Assembly (NCBI RefSeq): GCF_003854965.1
Contig: NZ_RQPI01000001.1
Location: 744,001-808,000 of the forward strand
Source of the DNA: Paenibacillus rhizophilus
Lineage (GTDB): Bacteria > Bacillota > Bacilli > Paenibacillales > Paenibacillaceae
Reading direction: 5' to 3'
DNA length: 64,000 nucleotides
The translations under genes were made by a program, and so were the position numbers. The first letter of the stretch is position 1; the number at the start of each line of letters is the position of its first letter. The notes beneath the pieces are model-generated. The model was not told the origin of the DNA. It did no database searches and saw nothing but the letters and a program-made list of their open reading frames with translations. This document shows positions 32,559 to 40,408 of the stretch, one piece after another.

Positions 32559-33527
32559 TTAATATAAATCACATTGCAACAGAATAGATGTTTCGATTTG
32601 AATCGTAGTGTGCGAGATTCCAAACGTTTCTTCGATGCACTTGATAGCCGCCTGCAGGATCTCTTGATTATCAGCTTGCACATCAACTATTAAATGGCAG
32701 GTTAGCGAATCTCGCCCTGAAGTTATCGTCCAGATGTGAAGGTCATGCACATCGTTTACCCCTTGGATTGTCAACAGCGTTTGTTTCACTTTACCCGAAT
32801 CAATGTTAAGCGGCGTGCCTTCCATCAATACATGTACTGCCCACCGGATGACGCCCCAGGCGCTTTTGAGAATAAGCAGAGCAACAATGACACTGATGAT
32901 GGGATCGGCCACATACCAGGAAAACAGCAGCATCAACAGGCCGGCAATTATGGCACCCACTGAACCAAGCGCATCACTGAGTACATGGAGGTAGGCACTG
33001 CGGATGTTTATATTATTTTTCACATCCCCTTTACGCATTAAGAACCAGGCGCTAAGCATATTGGCAATCAATCCAATACAGGCGATCAGCATCATCGATC
33101 TGCTCTGTACCACAGGCGGTTCCAAGAAACGCTGGAATGCTTCCCAAATAATAAAGCCCGAAATGACAAACAAACTCAAGCCGTTAAATAGCGCAGCTAA
33201 AATCTCTAAACGAAGAAAACCGTATGACTTATTGGAAGAGGCGGGTTTCACTGCAAGCCACATGGCCAACAGGCTCATCGCCAGCGCAGCCGAATCACTT
33301 AACATATGGCCAGAATCCGAAACAAGCGCCAAACTGCCGGAAACCAATCCTCCAAAAAACTCTAACAGCATGATACCGGTCGTAATAATAAATGCGATCA
33401 TTAGTCCTGCTTTATTATTGGGGCCATGATGATGCACGGGACCGTGGGAATGATCATGAGTAGAGTGATTATTTGCGTGGTCATGGTTATGTTCATGATG
33501 ATGGTGAGCATGCTGATGTTGTCCCAT
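32559..33527 (-). CDS. czcD: CzcD-type cation diffusion facilitator with His-rich N-terminus
   Basis: A 322-residue transporter. The ATG at 33527 has AAGGAGG at ideal spacing; an upstream in-frame ATG at 33551 lies before that site and is unlikely. The N-terminal 38 residues contain about 20 histidines, a cytosolic metal buffer. Six hydrophobic helices follow, with the metal-site motif HMLSDSAAL in helix 2 and HVLSDALGS in helix 5, and a C-terminal ferredoxin-like domain (VHDLHIWTITSGRDSLTCHL). This family exports Zn2+, Co2+ and Cd2+ in exchange for protons. A SmtB/CzrA-type palindrome overlaps its promoter, so metal-dependent derepression is likely. Confidence 0.93.
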   Translation of the reverse strand: MGQHQHAHHHHEHNHDHANNHSTHDHSHGPVHHHGPNNKAGLMIAFIITTGIMLLEFFGGLVSGSLALVSDSGHMLSDSAALAMSLLAMWLAVKPASSNKSYGFLRLEILAALFNGLSLFVISGFIIWEAFQRFLEPPVVQSRSMMLIACIGLIANMLSAWFLMRKGDVKNNINIRSAYLHVLSDALGSVGAIIAGLLMLLFSWYVADPIISVIVALLILKSAWGVIRWAVHVLMEGTPLNIDSGKVKQTLLTIQGVNDVHDLHIWTITSGRDSLTCHLIVDVQADNQEILQAAIKCIEETFGISHTTIQIETSILLQCDLY

Positions 33528-33549
33528 AAAAATCCTCCTTGATATAAAC

Positions 33550-33569
33550 ATATGAGCAATTGTTCATAT
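33550..33569 (-). promoter_or_regulatory. SmtB/CzrA-type operator upstream of czcD
   Basis: ATATGAGCAA-TTGTTCATAT is a 10+10 inverted repeat with one mismatch, directly upstream of the ribosome site and overlapping TATATT/TATTAT promoter-like sequence on the minus strand. It closely follows the ATATGAACA..TGTTCATAT operator of ArsR/SmtB-family zinc and cadmium sensors. No such regulator gene is adjacent. Confidence 0.65.
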
Positions 33570-33620
33570 ATAATATACGATGGCTTCCCACAAAAAGGCA
33601 AGATGACATTTGACTTCATT

Positions 33621-33677
33621 AAAAAAACGAGCTGTCCCAGCCAGATGTAACTGACTAGGCACAGCCCATTTTTTTAT
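33621..33677 (-). terminator. Terminator after the anti-sigma factor gene
   Basis: On the minus strand GGGCTGTGCC..CAG pairs imperfectly with CTGGCTGGGACAGCTC and is followed by GTTTTTTTA. It separates the sigma/anti-sigma operon from czcD. Confidence 0.7.
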
Positions 33678-33738
33678 TGAATCACTAACGCCATGCTGCT
33701 GAGAAAGTGAGAATGGAAATATAAATATCTTTTAACGC

Positions 33739-35337
33739 CTAATGCCGCTCGATCTGTGGCAACTCGAAACTCCAGTTCACATCGGTATACTTCTTGTCGG
33801 TTACGTTTCGGATGAGCGTTAGCTTCTGTGGCATAGCAGTCATGCCTAAAACATCGAGATAAGACTTAGAGTTTACTCCTTCCTTCGGTTCATCAATGGT
33901 TATGGTGTTACCGTTCCTAACATTTCCTACAAAGTAAACTTTATATTCCTTACCGGATTCATCCCGTGCGATCCAGCGATCCTCATTAAAGCTGTTAACA
34001 ACTTCTCCGCTGACTGTAATATGGCCCGAGAGTCCCGGCTCGTTTGAGCTTTTTTCAATATCCATCGCATGTATTTTGAAGATATCGCCTTGCGCTTCCA
34101 AAACTACAGGTTGCTCTCTAAGCTTCTCTGGACGAAAAGTAACAGAATCCTCAGATTGTACCGGGATAGAATAACTATCCAATACAAAGCGAACTTTCAT
34201 GCTATCGTACGGAAGATATGAGAAGGAATAAGTCCAGTGCTGTGTCCCAGTCTGTGCATCTTCTGTCGCAAAGTGGTTCAGGTAAACATCCGGGGGGAAG
34301 CCGGTATAGCTTCCTGGGCCGTTAACTTTGGAGAGAATACGCCCGTTCTCATCTTCAAAATGGTAGTTAAGCATGAGTTGCTTGCCGAGACCCTTGGTCG
34401 AGAGGGCAGACGCTTCATCTGTAAGTGAGGTGTCGAATTGCAATTGGGCGCCGATAGGAGTATGAACAAGCTGCCGCATGTTAATTTTTAGCCCTGCTGG
34501 GGTGGTATAGGAATCATCCAGAGCATTCGTTGCGGTCAACTTCTTCGACTTGGTCATATCGGCCGTGTAGGAAAAACTCCATTTTCCCGAAACCGGCTCC
34601 GTACCAACGTCACCGACATACAGCTTTTGAACGTTTCCCTCGATGATTACGTTATCCCCCGGCGGCCGGGAGAATACGTAAGTTAACCACAACTTTTGAG
34701 ATTTCTCATTGTTGGATCCATGTTCCAGTGGAAGTTTTGAAAGATAATATCCTATTTCTTCACCGTCTTCATTTAGAATACGCAATTGCTGATTGTCGAA
34801 CCTACTTTTTGTCCACCCTTTGTCCGGCCGTCCTGATTCATCAGTAATTTGCAGAGACAGCACCAGTCTTGAGGAGTCGGCAATGACGTCTTGCAGCGAC
34901 AGGGTGTACCCCTTGTCACTTACTTCCACACTAGGCTGCTGTACTATTCCAAGCGCTTGCGCTTCAGCAAGGCTGTTATCGACCCATTGAATAACTTGCA
35001 GAGGAGGTCTTTGAGACAACTCAGACACGGGCTTCGGGACTAAGGAAATAGGTCGAGTCGTCCCGAGGGCGGACAGTATTGAAATTATTAGAAGTGACAT
35101 TGCACTTGCTACTAGAGCGGCGCTACCCCAGAGAATGCTGGGCCGCAAACGATGATTAACGCGCATTCTGTACCAATCCCGCGATCTGCGGGGAGCAGGC
35201 AGCATCTCTGTATGCCGGAGATTCTCCATCACTTGCTCCGTAAATTCATCGGGAAGCCTTACGGATGCGTATATTCTGTGCAGTGGAAGTTCATCTTCCA
35301 CCATGTTATCTAAATTCGTGTAATGCCGATTTTTCAT
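33739..35337 (-). CDS. Anti-sigma factor, DUF4179 type
   Basis: A 532-residue membrane-anchored protein starting at the ATG at 35337 with AAGGAGG inside the sigma factor gene, which it overlaps by 32 bases. Residues 1-70 are cytosolic and basic and would bind the sigma factor. One transmembrane helix lies at about 71-92 (ILWGSAALVASAMSLLIISIL). The rest is a large outer domain of beta-rich character, matching the DUF4179 anti-sigma group with several immunoglobulin-like modules. It should hold the cognate sigma factor at the membrane until an envelope signal releases it. A terminator follows. Confidence 0.85.
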   Translation of the reverse strand: MKNRHYTNLDNMVEDELPLHRIYASVRLPDEFTEQVMENLRHTEMLPAPRRSRDWYRMRVNHRLRPSILWGSAALVASAMSLLIISILSALGTTRPISLVPKPVSELSQRPPLQVIQWVDNSLAEAQALGIVQQPSVEVSDKGYTLSLQDVIADSSRLVLSLQITDESGRPDKGWTKSRFDNQQLRILNEDGEEIGYYLSKLPLEHGSNNEKSQKLWLTYVFSRPPGDNVIIEGNVQKLYVGDVGTEPVSGKWSFSYTADMTKSKKLTATNALDDSYTTPAGLKINMRQLVHTPIGAQLQFDTSLTDEASALSTKGLGKQLMLNYHFEDENGRILSKVNGPGSYTGFPPDVYLNHFATEDAQTGTQHWTYSFSYLPYDSMKVRFVLDSYSIPVQSEDSVTFRPEKLREQPVVLEAQGDIFKIHAMDIEKSSNEPGLSGHITVSGEVVNSFNEDRWIARDESGKEYKVYFVGNVRNGNTITIDEPKEGVNSKSYLDVLGMTAMPQKLTLIRNVTDKKYTDVNWSFELPQIERH

Positions 35338-35887
35338 GAGAAGCCTCCTTTGGCTGCAGCCATAATTTTCTCAGCTTTTGTCGGGCTCGATAGAGCCGGT
35401 TTTTGATTTGATGCATGGGCATACCCGTAACTGTGGATATTTCCTCGTAGCTCAGATCTTTGGTATAATGCAGCAGCAGTACGATCCTGTACCGGCCCGG
35501 TAATCTGGAAAGCAGTTTGTGTAGCTCAATTTCGCTTTCCTTACGCATGTACATCTCTTCCGGAGTAGGTGCCCCATCGATTTGTGCCATCGTCGGGTTA
35601 CTTGCAACGCTAAAGGTTTTCCGCCGTTTAACGTCCCTGAAGCGGTTGACCGCAATGGTGTACAGCCAAGCGGCAAAGCTTGATTGGCTGTTGTGACCGT
35701 TGAGCTTCTGGTAGGCGTTGATAAAAGTCTCTTGGGCTATATCCTGGGCATCCTGATGGCTCGCACCCATTCCCAGCAACAGAATGTATAATCCGGACTT
35801 GTATTTATCTACCAGCGCCGCAAATGCTTCACGATCCCCATTCAGCACCCTGCCGATAATGATTTCATCGTTAACCTTATCCGTCAT
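35306..35887 (-). CDS. ECF-type RNA polymerase sigma factor
   Basis: A 193-residue sigma-70 family protein starting at the ATG at 35887 with GGAGG upstream. Region 2 (about 20-90) contains DAQDIAQETFINAYQKL and SSFAAWLYTIAVNRFRDVKRR, and region 4 (about 120-175) contains LPGRYRIVLLLHYTKDLSYEEISTV and IKNRLYRARQKLRK. Regions 1 and 3 are absent, as in ECF sigma factors. It is translationally coupled to the DUF4179 anti-sigma factor. Targets are unknown; the group usually controls envelope or antibiotic stress genes and often its own operon. Confidence 0.92.
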   Translation of the reverse strand: MTDKVNDEIIIGRVLNGDREAFAALVDKYKSGLYILLLGMGASHQDAQDIAQETFINAYQKLNGHNSQSSFAAWLYTIAVNRFRDVKRRKTFSVASNPTMAQIDGAPTPEEMYMRKESEIELHKLLSRLPGRYRIVLLLHYTKDLSYEEISTVTGMPMHQIKNRLYRARQKLRKLWLQPKEASHEKSALHEFR

Positions 35888-36189
35888 TAAGTGCCTCCAA
35901 ACTTATTTATTTACTTATAAGACGAAGCGGAGGCTGATCACTTCTAACTTTTCCGCAAAAATTTTAAAAATGGCGCGTGACAGCATGTCTAATAACGGAA
36001 CCCAATGATCGTCTCGTATTTCATATAAAGTTGAGTTTAACATGTTTTGGAATATCCCTATAAAAAGGAGAGTATTTCCGTGGTCATATCTAAGAAAGAG
36101 AACCTCATAACGATTTAGTAACCAAAAAGACTTTTTCACGTATTTAAAATTATGAACATGCGGCGATTTAACAAAACAGTAGTAGAGGT
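35888..36189. other. Intergenic region upstream of the sigma factor and polyprenyl synthetase remnant
   Basis: About 300 bases, AT-rich, probably with the sigma-gene promoter at its left end. A 12-codon ORF with AAGGAG upstream starts at a GTG near 36079 (MVISKKENLITI) but has no supporting feature. Nothing else is recognisable. Confidence 0.3.
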
Positions 36190-36198
36190 ATGAACCTT

Positions 36199-36653
36199 AT
36201 GAGTGTGAAATTTACAAATTATGCCGATACAGGATATCGGCTAGCTGAGCAGAAGGCGGCTCAGTATTTTTCTTCCTTATATGGGCAGGTGAAGGAGAAG
36301 ACGTATGTCACTGTCCTGACCGAAGACATTCGCTGGTGATGCCGGCCATACTTGCTCAGGTGGAGGACCAGGATATCGCGGCATTGAAGAAGTTCGCCTA
36401 TCATGCTGGTATTGCCTTTCAGATTAAGGATGATTTGCTAGATGTGGAAGGAGATCTGCTTGTACTTGGCAAACCTACCCAGCAGGATTTGGATAATAAC
36501 AGTTCGACTTTTGTAACCGTCCTTGGTCAAGATGGCGCCCGAAAAGAGATGTGGGAGCACTACTGCTTGGCCGCTGAGGCTTTGAGAGAGGTGCCTCGGA
36601 ATACCGCGTTTTTGAAGCATTTGCTGGATTATTTGGTGAATCGGGACCGTTAA
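36199..36653 (+). pseudogene. Polyprenyl synthetase remnant with internal deletion
   Basis: An N-terminal piece from ATG 36199 (MSVKFTNYADTGYRLAEQKA) runs about 46 codons to a TGA at 36337-36339. From about 36336 another frame encodes a 105-residue C-terminal piece containing GIAFQIKDDLLDVEGD and VLGKPTQQDLDNNSSTFV, which are the second aspartate-rich region and C-terminal signature of geranyl/farnesyl diphosphate synthases. The first DDxxD region and the central helices are missing, so a large internal segment was lost and the halves are out of frame. The enzyme would have made an isoprenoid diphosphate; it cannot be functional now. A terminator follows. Confidence 0.75.
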
Positions 36654-36674
36654 AATCTTATAAATGATGAAGCT

Positions 36675-36717
36675 GGACAGGATGCTACTCCAAAGCGGGT
36701 AGTTCCTGTCCTTTTTT
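36675..36717 (+). terminator. Terminator after the polyprenyl synthetase remnant
   Basis: GGACAGGATGCTACTC (36675-36690) pairs with the complementary GCGGGTAGTTCCTGTCC segment (36695-36711) with small mismatches, followed by TTTTTT. Confidence 0.8.
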
Positions 36718-36779
36718 ATCTTTGAGGTCATGTACGTGTGAGACTAGAAGACAATATTTATCTTCAACGGGGATTGACC

Positions 36780-36794
36780 TGAGAAACATTCTCA
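36780..36794 (+). promoter_or_regulatory. Fur-family box 1 upstream of FTR1 permease
   Basis: TGAGAAACATTCTCA is a 7-1-7 palindrome with 6 of 7 arm pairs, lying 70 bases before the permease start. Confidence 0.6.
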
Positions 36795-36813
36795 AGTAAA
36801 CTAAAGCGAGATC

Positions 36814-36833
36814 GGTAATAATAATCATTCTCA
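36814..36833 (+). promoter_or_regulatory. Fur box 2 upstream of FTR1 permease
   Basis: GTAATAATAATCATTCTCA matches the 19-bp Fur consensus GATAATGATAATCATTATC at about 16 positions when aligned from 36814. Two boxes in tandem before an iron permease gene strongly suggest iron-dependent repression. Confidence 0.7.
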
Positions 36834-36863
36834 ATATGAATATTAATGAAATGAGGCTAACCG

Positions 36864-38327
36864 TTGCATATATTAAGAATAACAACGTTGTTAATTCCGC
36901 TTTTAATTGTCCTGGTATTCCTGCCAAAGCAAGTGGCTGCTGCGAGTCAAGGCGTGGAGAATATGAAGCAAGCCATAAATAAAATTGCTCAAGCGATAGA
37001 TTTAGCCAAACAGGATCTAAGCAAAGCGAAGCCAGTCTACGAGCAATTTCACGATCAATGGATGGACGAAGAGGATAGTGTTAAATCAGACTCCCTGGCC
37101 GCCTATAAGGACATCGAGACTCAAATGGGTCAAGTTGAATATGAACTGTTGGTAAATAAGCAAGATGAAGCCATCACGGCGTTGGTGAGCCTGCAGCAAG
37201 TGCTCGACAAGTACACAAATGGTCAATATGCAAATGTCGAAAATGTAAAGGAAACGGATATCACGCTTGCCGGATTCGTAAGCCTCCTGGAGCAAACTAA
37301 AAATGCTGTTCAACAGCAAGACCAAGTTTCATCGCTTAACGCGATTAGCGAGGTACGGGAGAGTTGGCTCAGTGTGGAGGGGAGCGTGGTCGCCCAGTCT
37401 TCAACGGTTTACAGTAATACAGAGCGTGATATGGTTGTCGCAAACGCAATGATTACTGATCATAAGTATGAAGATGCATCAAGCCTTTTGACCGATATGA
37501 TTACATACCTTACCCCGCTCGCACAAAAATCAACCTATACACTATGGGATGCGGCAATGATTCCAATCCGTGAGGGGCTGGAGGCTCTGCTTGTGGTCGG
37601 CGCTCTTCTTGCCTATGTAAAAAAATCGAAAGATCAAAAGGGCAAGTTGTGGATTTGGGTTGGCGTTATCGTTGGGCTTATTGTCAGTGCGGCGCTTGCC
37701 GTTATTGTGAAATATGTATTTTCTTCCGGGGCATTTGGAAATAACAACTTCCTGATTGGAGGGTGGACCGGCCTGTTTGCGGCTGTAATGCTGCTTTATA
37801 TGAGTTACTGGCTGCATAGCAACTCAAATTTAAACCAATGGAATACGTATATCCAGGAAAAAACACAAACGGCGTTAAGCACCGGTAATATCGTATCTCT
37901 TGGTATCCTGACCTTTCTGGCGGTGTTCCGCGAGGGAACCGAAACGGTTCTATTCATTATTGGCATGGCAAATCAAATCAGCGCTCAGCAGCTTTTACTC
38001 GGGATATTAGTTGGGTTCGGTGTCCTGGGCGTTGTCGCCTTTATCATGCTGTATATCGGTGCAAAGCTTCCAATCCGGCCATTCTTCCTTATTTCAAGCT
38101 TAATCGTTCTTTATCTCTGCATAAAGTTCGCCGGTCTTGGCATCAATAGTCTGCAGCTAGCGGGTGCGATCCCCACGACAAATAGTGCGGTGCTTCCCAG
38201 CATTAGGCTCCTTGCATTCTTCCCTTCCTGGGAGAGTGCAATCCCTCAAATCCTAATCATTACAGTGGCCATCATTGTCGTGGTAAGGGGCAAAATGAAG
38301 AGTCCAACTCGTACATCCAATACTTAA
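36864..38327 (+). CDS. efeU: FTR1/EfeU-family iron permease with extracytoplasmic domain
   Basis: A 487-residue protein starting at a TTG with GAGG upstream. Residues 1-27 are a signal peptide (cut near VAA-ASQ). Residues about 28-220 form an outer helical domain with two repeats of the pattern W-x3-E-x2-V..Y-x3-E (QWMDEEDSVKSDSLAAY and SWLSVEGSVVAQSSTVY). The membrane part has about seven helices with the two iron-binding motifs R236-E-G-L-E and R356-E-G-T-E, diagnostic of FTR1/EfeU ferric/ferrous permeases. It takes up iron across the cell membrane. The two Fur boxes upstream and the iron-linked lipoprotein downstream make a small Fur regulon operon. No EfeB peroxidase gene is nearby. Confidence 0.92.
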   Translation: MHILRITTLLIPLLIVLVFLPKQVAAASQGVENMKQAINKIAQAIDLAKQDLSKAKPVYEQFHDQWMDEEDSVKSDSLAAYKDIETQMGQVEYELLVNKQDEAITALVSLQQVLDKYTNGQYANVENVKETDITLAGFVSLLEQTKNAVQQQDQVSSLNAISEVRESWLSVEGSVVAQSSTVYSNTERDMVVANAMITDHKYEDASSLLTDMITYLTPLAQKSTYTLWDAAMIPIREGLEALLVVGALLAYVKKSKDQKGKLWIWVGVIVGLIVSAALAVIVKYVFSSGAFGNNNFLIGGWTGLFAAVMLLYMSYWLHSNSNLNQWNTYIQEKTQTALSTGNIVSLGILTFLAVFREGTETVLFIIGMANQISAQQLLLGILVGFGVLGVVAFIMLYIGAKLPIRPFFLISSLIVLYLCIKFAGLGINSLQLAGAIPTTNSAVLPSIRLLAFFPSWESAIPQILIITVAIIVVVRGKMKSPTRTSNT

Positions 38328-38348
38328 TATAATCTGGGGGTCGTAAAA

Positions 38349-39071
38349 ATGAAGAAGCAAGTTGTGCTTTCCGTTGTTGCATTAACTGTATGTGTTACAA
38401 TTCTCTCCGCCTGCGGCACAAAATCAAACGTAGAGGGAGCCTCCTCGGCACAAGAAAAATCAGCAATAGAGGTGTCGGTGAAAGATGGGACGGCGGAACT
38501 GCTTTCGACTGCAAAACAATTGAAAGAGGCTGCTGATAGCGGAGATCAAGCGAAAATAAAAGAAGTAGGACCTGAACTTGAAGAAGTATGGGCCACATTT
38601 GAGGATGGGGTAAAACCGAAATACCCGGACCTCTATGACCAAATAGAGAAAAGTCTTAACCCGGCTGTTGCCGCAACAAAAGCAGCGACGATTGATAAAG
38701 AGGCGGTGTTGAAAATTGATGAGCAACTTATTCAAACGCTGTTTGAGCTTTCCGCCAAACTGATTCCTGCAGAAGAGATCAAAGCCGGTTCGAACCAAAT
38801 GCTGACGACTACCGGACAAATTAAAAATGAAATAGCGGCTGGCAATGATGCTAAAGTGAAAGAACTTGTACAAACCTTAGAAGATAACTGGAAAACGTTT
38901 GAAGATGGCGTACCGCCGCACAGTACCGAGCTTTATGAAGAGATTGAAGAGAGTCTGAATCCGGAAGTTGCCGGCTCGCAAAAGAGTCCAATCGATAAAC
39001 AGGTCCTGACTGGGCTTAACGATCAGTTGACAAAAGCTTTGAACGAATTGGTTCAGCACATTGAGAAATAA
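38349..39071 (+). CDS. Lipoprotein with FTR1-like helical repeats (EfeO-like role)
   Basis: A 240-residue lipoprotein 21 bases after the permease gene, with GGGGG upstream of its ATG. The signal peptide ends in the lipobox L-S-A-C at residues 19-22. The mature part has two repeats of about 90 residues, each carrying W-x-T-F-E-D-G-V and Y-x-x-I-E-x-S-L-N-P (about 80-105 and 183-210). The same W..E..V..Y..IE pattern occurs twice in the outer domain of the permease. It probably binds iron or a carrier at the surface and passes it to the permease, as EfeO does. No cupredoxin domain or HxxE imelysin motif is visible, so it is not a standard EfeO. Confidence 0.75.
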   Translation: MKKQVVLSVVALTVCVTILSACGTKSNVEGASSAQEKSAIEVSVKDGTAELLSTAKQLKEAADSGDQAKIKEVGPELEEVWATFEDGVKPKYPDLYDQIEKSLNPAVAATKAATIDKEAVLKIDEQLIQTLFELSAKLIPAEEIKAGSNQMLTTTGQIKNEIAAGNDAKVKELVQTLEDNWKTFEDGVPPHSTELYEEIEESLNPEVAGSQKSPIDKQVLTGLNDQLTKALNELVQHIEK

Positions 39072-39114
39072 TACTTCAATTAGATTCTGCGTCTATTCAC
39101 CGCGTTAGCGTGAG

Positions 39115-39169
39115 GAAGATCGCCAATTACCTGGCCAAGCTGGCTGGGTAGGGTGATCTTCTTCTTTTT
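39115..39169 (+). terminator. Terminator after the iron uptake operon
   Basis: GAAGATCGCC (39115-39124) pairs with GGTGATCTTC (39152-39161) with one mismatch, followed by TTCTTTTT. Confidence 0.75.
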
Positions 39170-39315
39170 GAAATGTTTTTTGATTGAATGTGACCGTTCA
39201 GGCTTTGACGGCTGATGTAAAATTTCCGTTTCTAGGCAAAGTCGGCCCTCCTTCGCAACTTTTCGGGTTCAAATGGGTTAAAAAGGGGCAAGAGTAAGTA
39301 ATAAGGAGGGGACTT

Positions 39316-40032
39316 ATGAACATCTCAAGAAATATCGGAGGGACAGCGCTGTTGGCTGCCATGCTACTGCTTGCAGCTTGCAGCGGGACACCTGAAGCTG
39401 TACAGGAGCCGCAGCAGACGCAGGAAACGCAGGAAACGCAGCAGTCACAAACGCCCGAGACCGAGCAGCCCCGGGAGACAGCATCATCAACTCCATCTGA
39501 ACAGCCGCAGGATCAGGAAGGACTTCCGCCAACGGCTCAGGAAGCAGCAGCAACAGTTATGACTGCACTTAAGGAAAGTGATATGAGCCAGCTCGCGGCA
39601 TGGGTACATCCGGAAAAGGGAATCCGGTTCTCCCCGTACGCTTACGTTGATACGGAGAATGATATTGTGGTCACCAAAGATGAAGTAGCGGGCCTCATGA
39701 ATGACTCCACGAAGCGGGTATGGCGTACGTTCGCCGGCTCGGGAGAGTTAATCGACATGTCGTTTGCAGATTATTACAAGCAGTTTGTATACGATGCGGA
39801 CTTCATCAAAGATGGCGAAATCGCAGTGAATAAGGTAATTGGGAAAGGCACGACACTTAACAACTTAACCGAAGTGTACCCTAGAGACAGCTACGATTTC
39901 GTGGAGTACCACATCGCCGGCATTGACCCTGCAGTTGAAGGGATGGACTGGCGCAGTCTGCGTCTTGTCTTTGAGAAAATCGGCGAAGACCATGCGCTTG
40001 TGGGCATCATACACGACCAGTGGACGCCATAA
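39316..40032 (+). CDS. Lipoprotein with Gln/Glu/Thr-rich linker, unknown function
   Basis: A 238-residue protein whose ATG follows AAGGAGGGG. Residues 1-24 are a signal peptide with lipobox L-A-A-C. A low-complexity linker (about 25-75) built from repeats such as TQETQETQQSQTPETEQP follows, then a folded domain of about 160 residues (PPTAQEAAATVMTALKESD, WVHPEKGIRFSPYAYVD, ending VGIIHDQWTP). The domain resembles uncharacterised surface proteins of Paenibacillus; the HPEKG..FSPY pattern is shared with putative substrate-binding or immunity-like lipoproteins, but I cannot assign a role. It appears to be a single-gene unit. Confidence 0.7.
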   Translation: MNISRNIGGTALLAAMLLLAACSGTPEAVQEPQQTQETQETQQSQTPETEQPRETASSTPSEQPQDQEGLPPTAQEAAATVMTALKESDMSQLAAWVHPEKGIRFSPYAYVDTENDIVVTKDEVAGLMNDSTKRVWRTFAGSGELIDMSFADYYKQFVYDADFIKDGEIAVNKVIGKGTTLNNLTEVYPRDSYDFVEYHIAGIDPAVEGMDWRSLRLVFEKIGEDHALVGIIHDQWTP

Positions 40033-40128
40033 CAGTAATAAACGGCGGAAACCCGGCAGCGGAGCAGCTGAACCGGCGATACGTGGCACGACGATCACTC
40101 ACTCAACCTTTTCGTAAAATTCGCCATG

Positions 40129-40157
40129 TTGAAATTATAAAGTGGATATGGTAATAC
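40129..40157 (+). promoter_or_regulatory. Possible promoter of the second ABC-F leader
   Basis: TTGAAA (40129-40134), a 17-base spacer and TAATAC (40152-40157) fit a sigma-A promoter. It would produce a leader of about 200 bases ending at the terminator at 40350. Confidence 0.4.
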
Positions 40158-40349
40158 ACACCTATTTAATGAATGGAGCTGAAAAGGATAATGTAATAAC
40201 TTTCTTGCTTAAGAATGGAAAACAATCAAGCGAAATCTTTTCGCGTGTTTTTATTCTTTGTTTTGCAAGAATGTTACTGGACCTTTTTAGCTCAGACGAT
40301 ATCCCTTATCCTTACCCCTTGGCGGGCCGGATTTCTGTATCTATTTGAG

Positions 40350-40380
40350 CTGCGAGAAAGTAACTTTCTTGCGGTTTTTT
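40350..40380 (+). terminator. Leader terminator before the second ABC-F gene
   Basis: CTGCGAGAAAGT (40350-40361) pairs with ACTTTCTTGCGG (40363-40374) using two wobble pairs, followed by TTTTTT. It sits 29 bases before the ABC-F start, at the same place as the hairpin before copy 1. The stem differs in sequence between copies but keeps its shape, which suggests a conserved attenuator. Confidence 0.7.
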
Positions 40381-40408
40381 CTATTTTTGGATACAGGGGG
40401 ATGATTTC

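Noticed and set aside
40142..40348. 68-codon ORF in the leader of ABC-F copy 2
   Set aside because: No ribosome site, no counterpart before copy 1 and low-complexity composition; treated as leader RNA.
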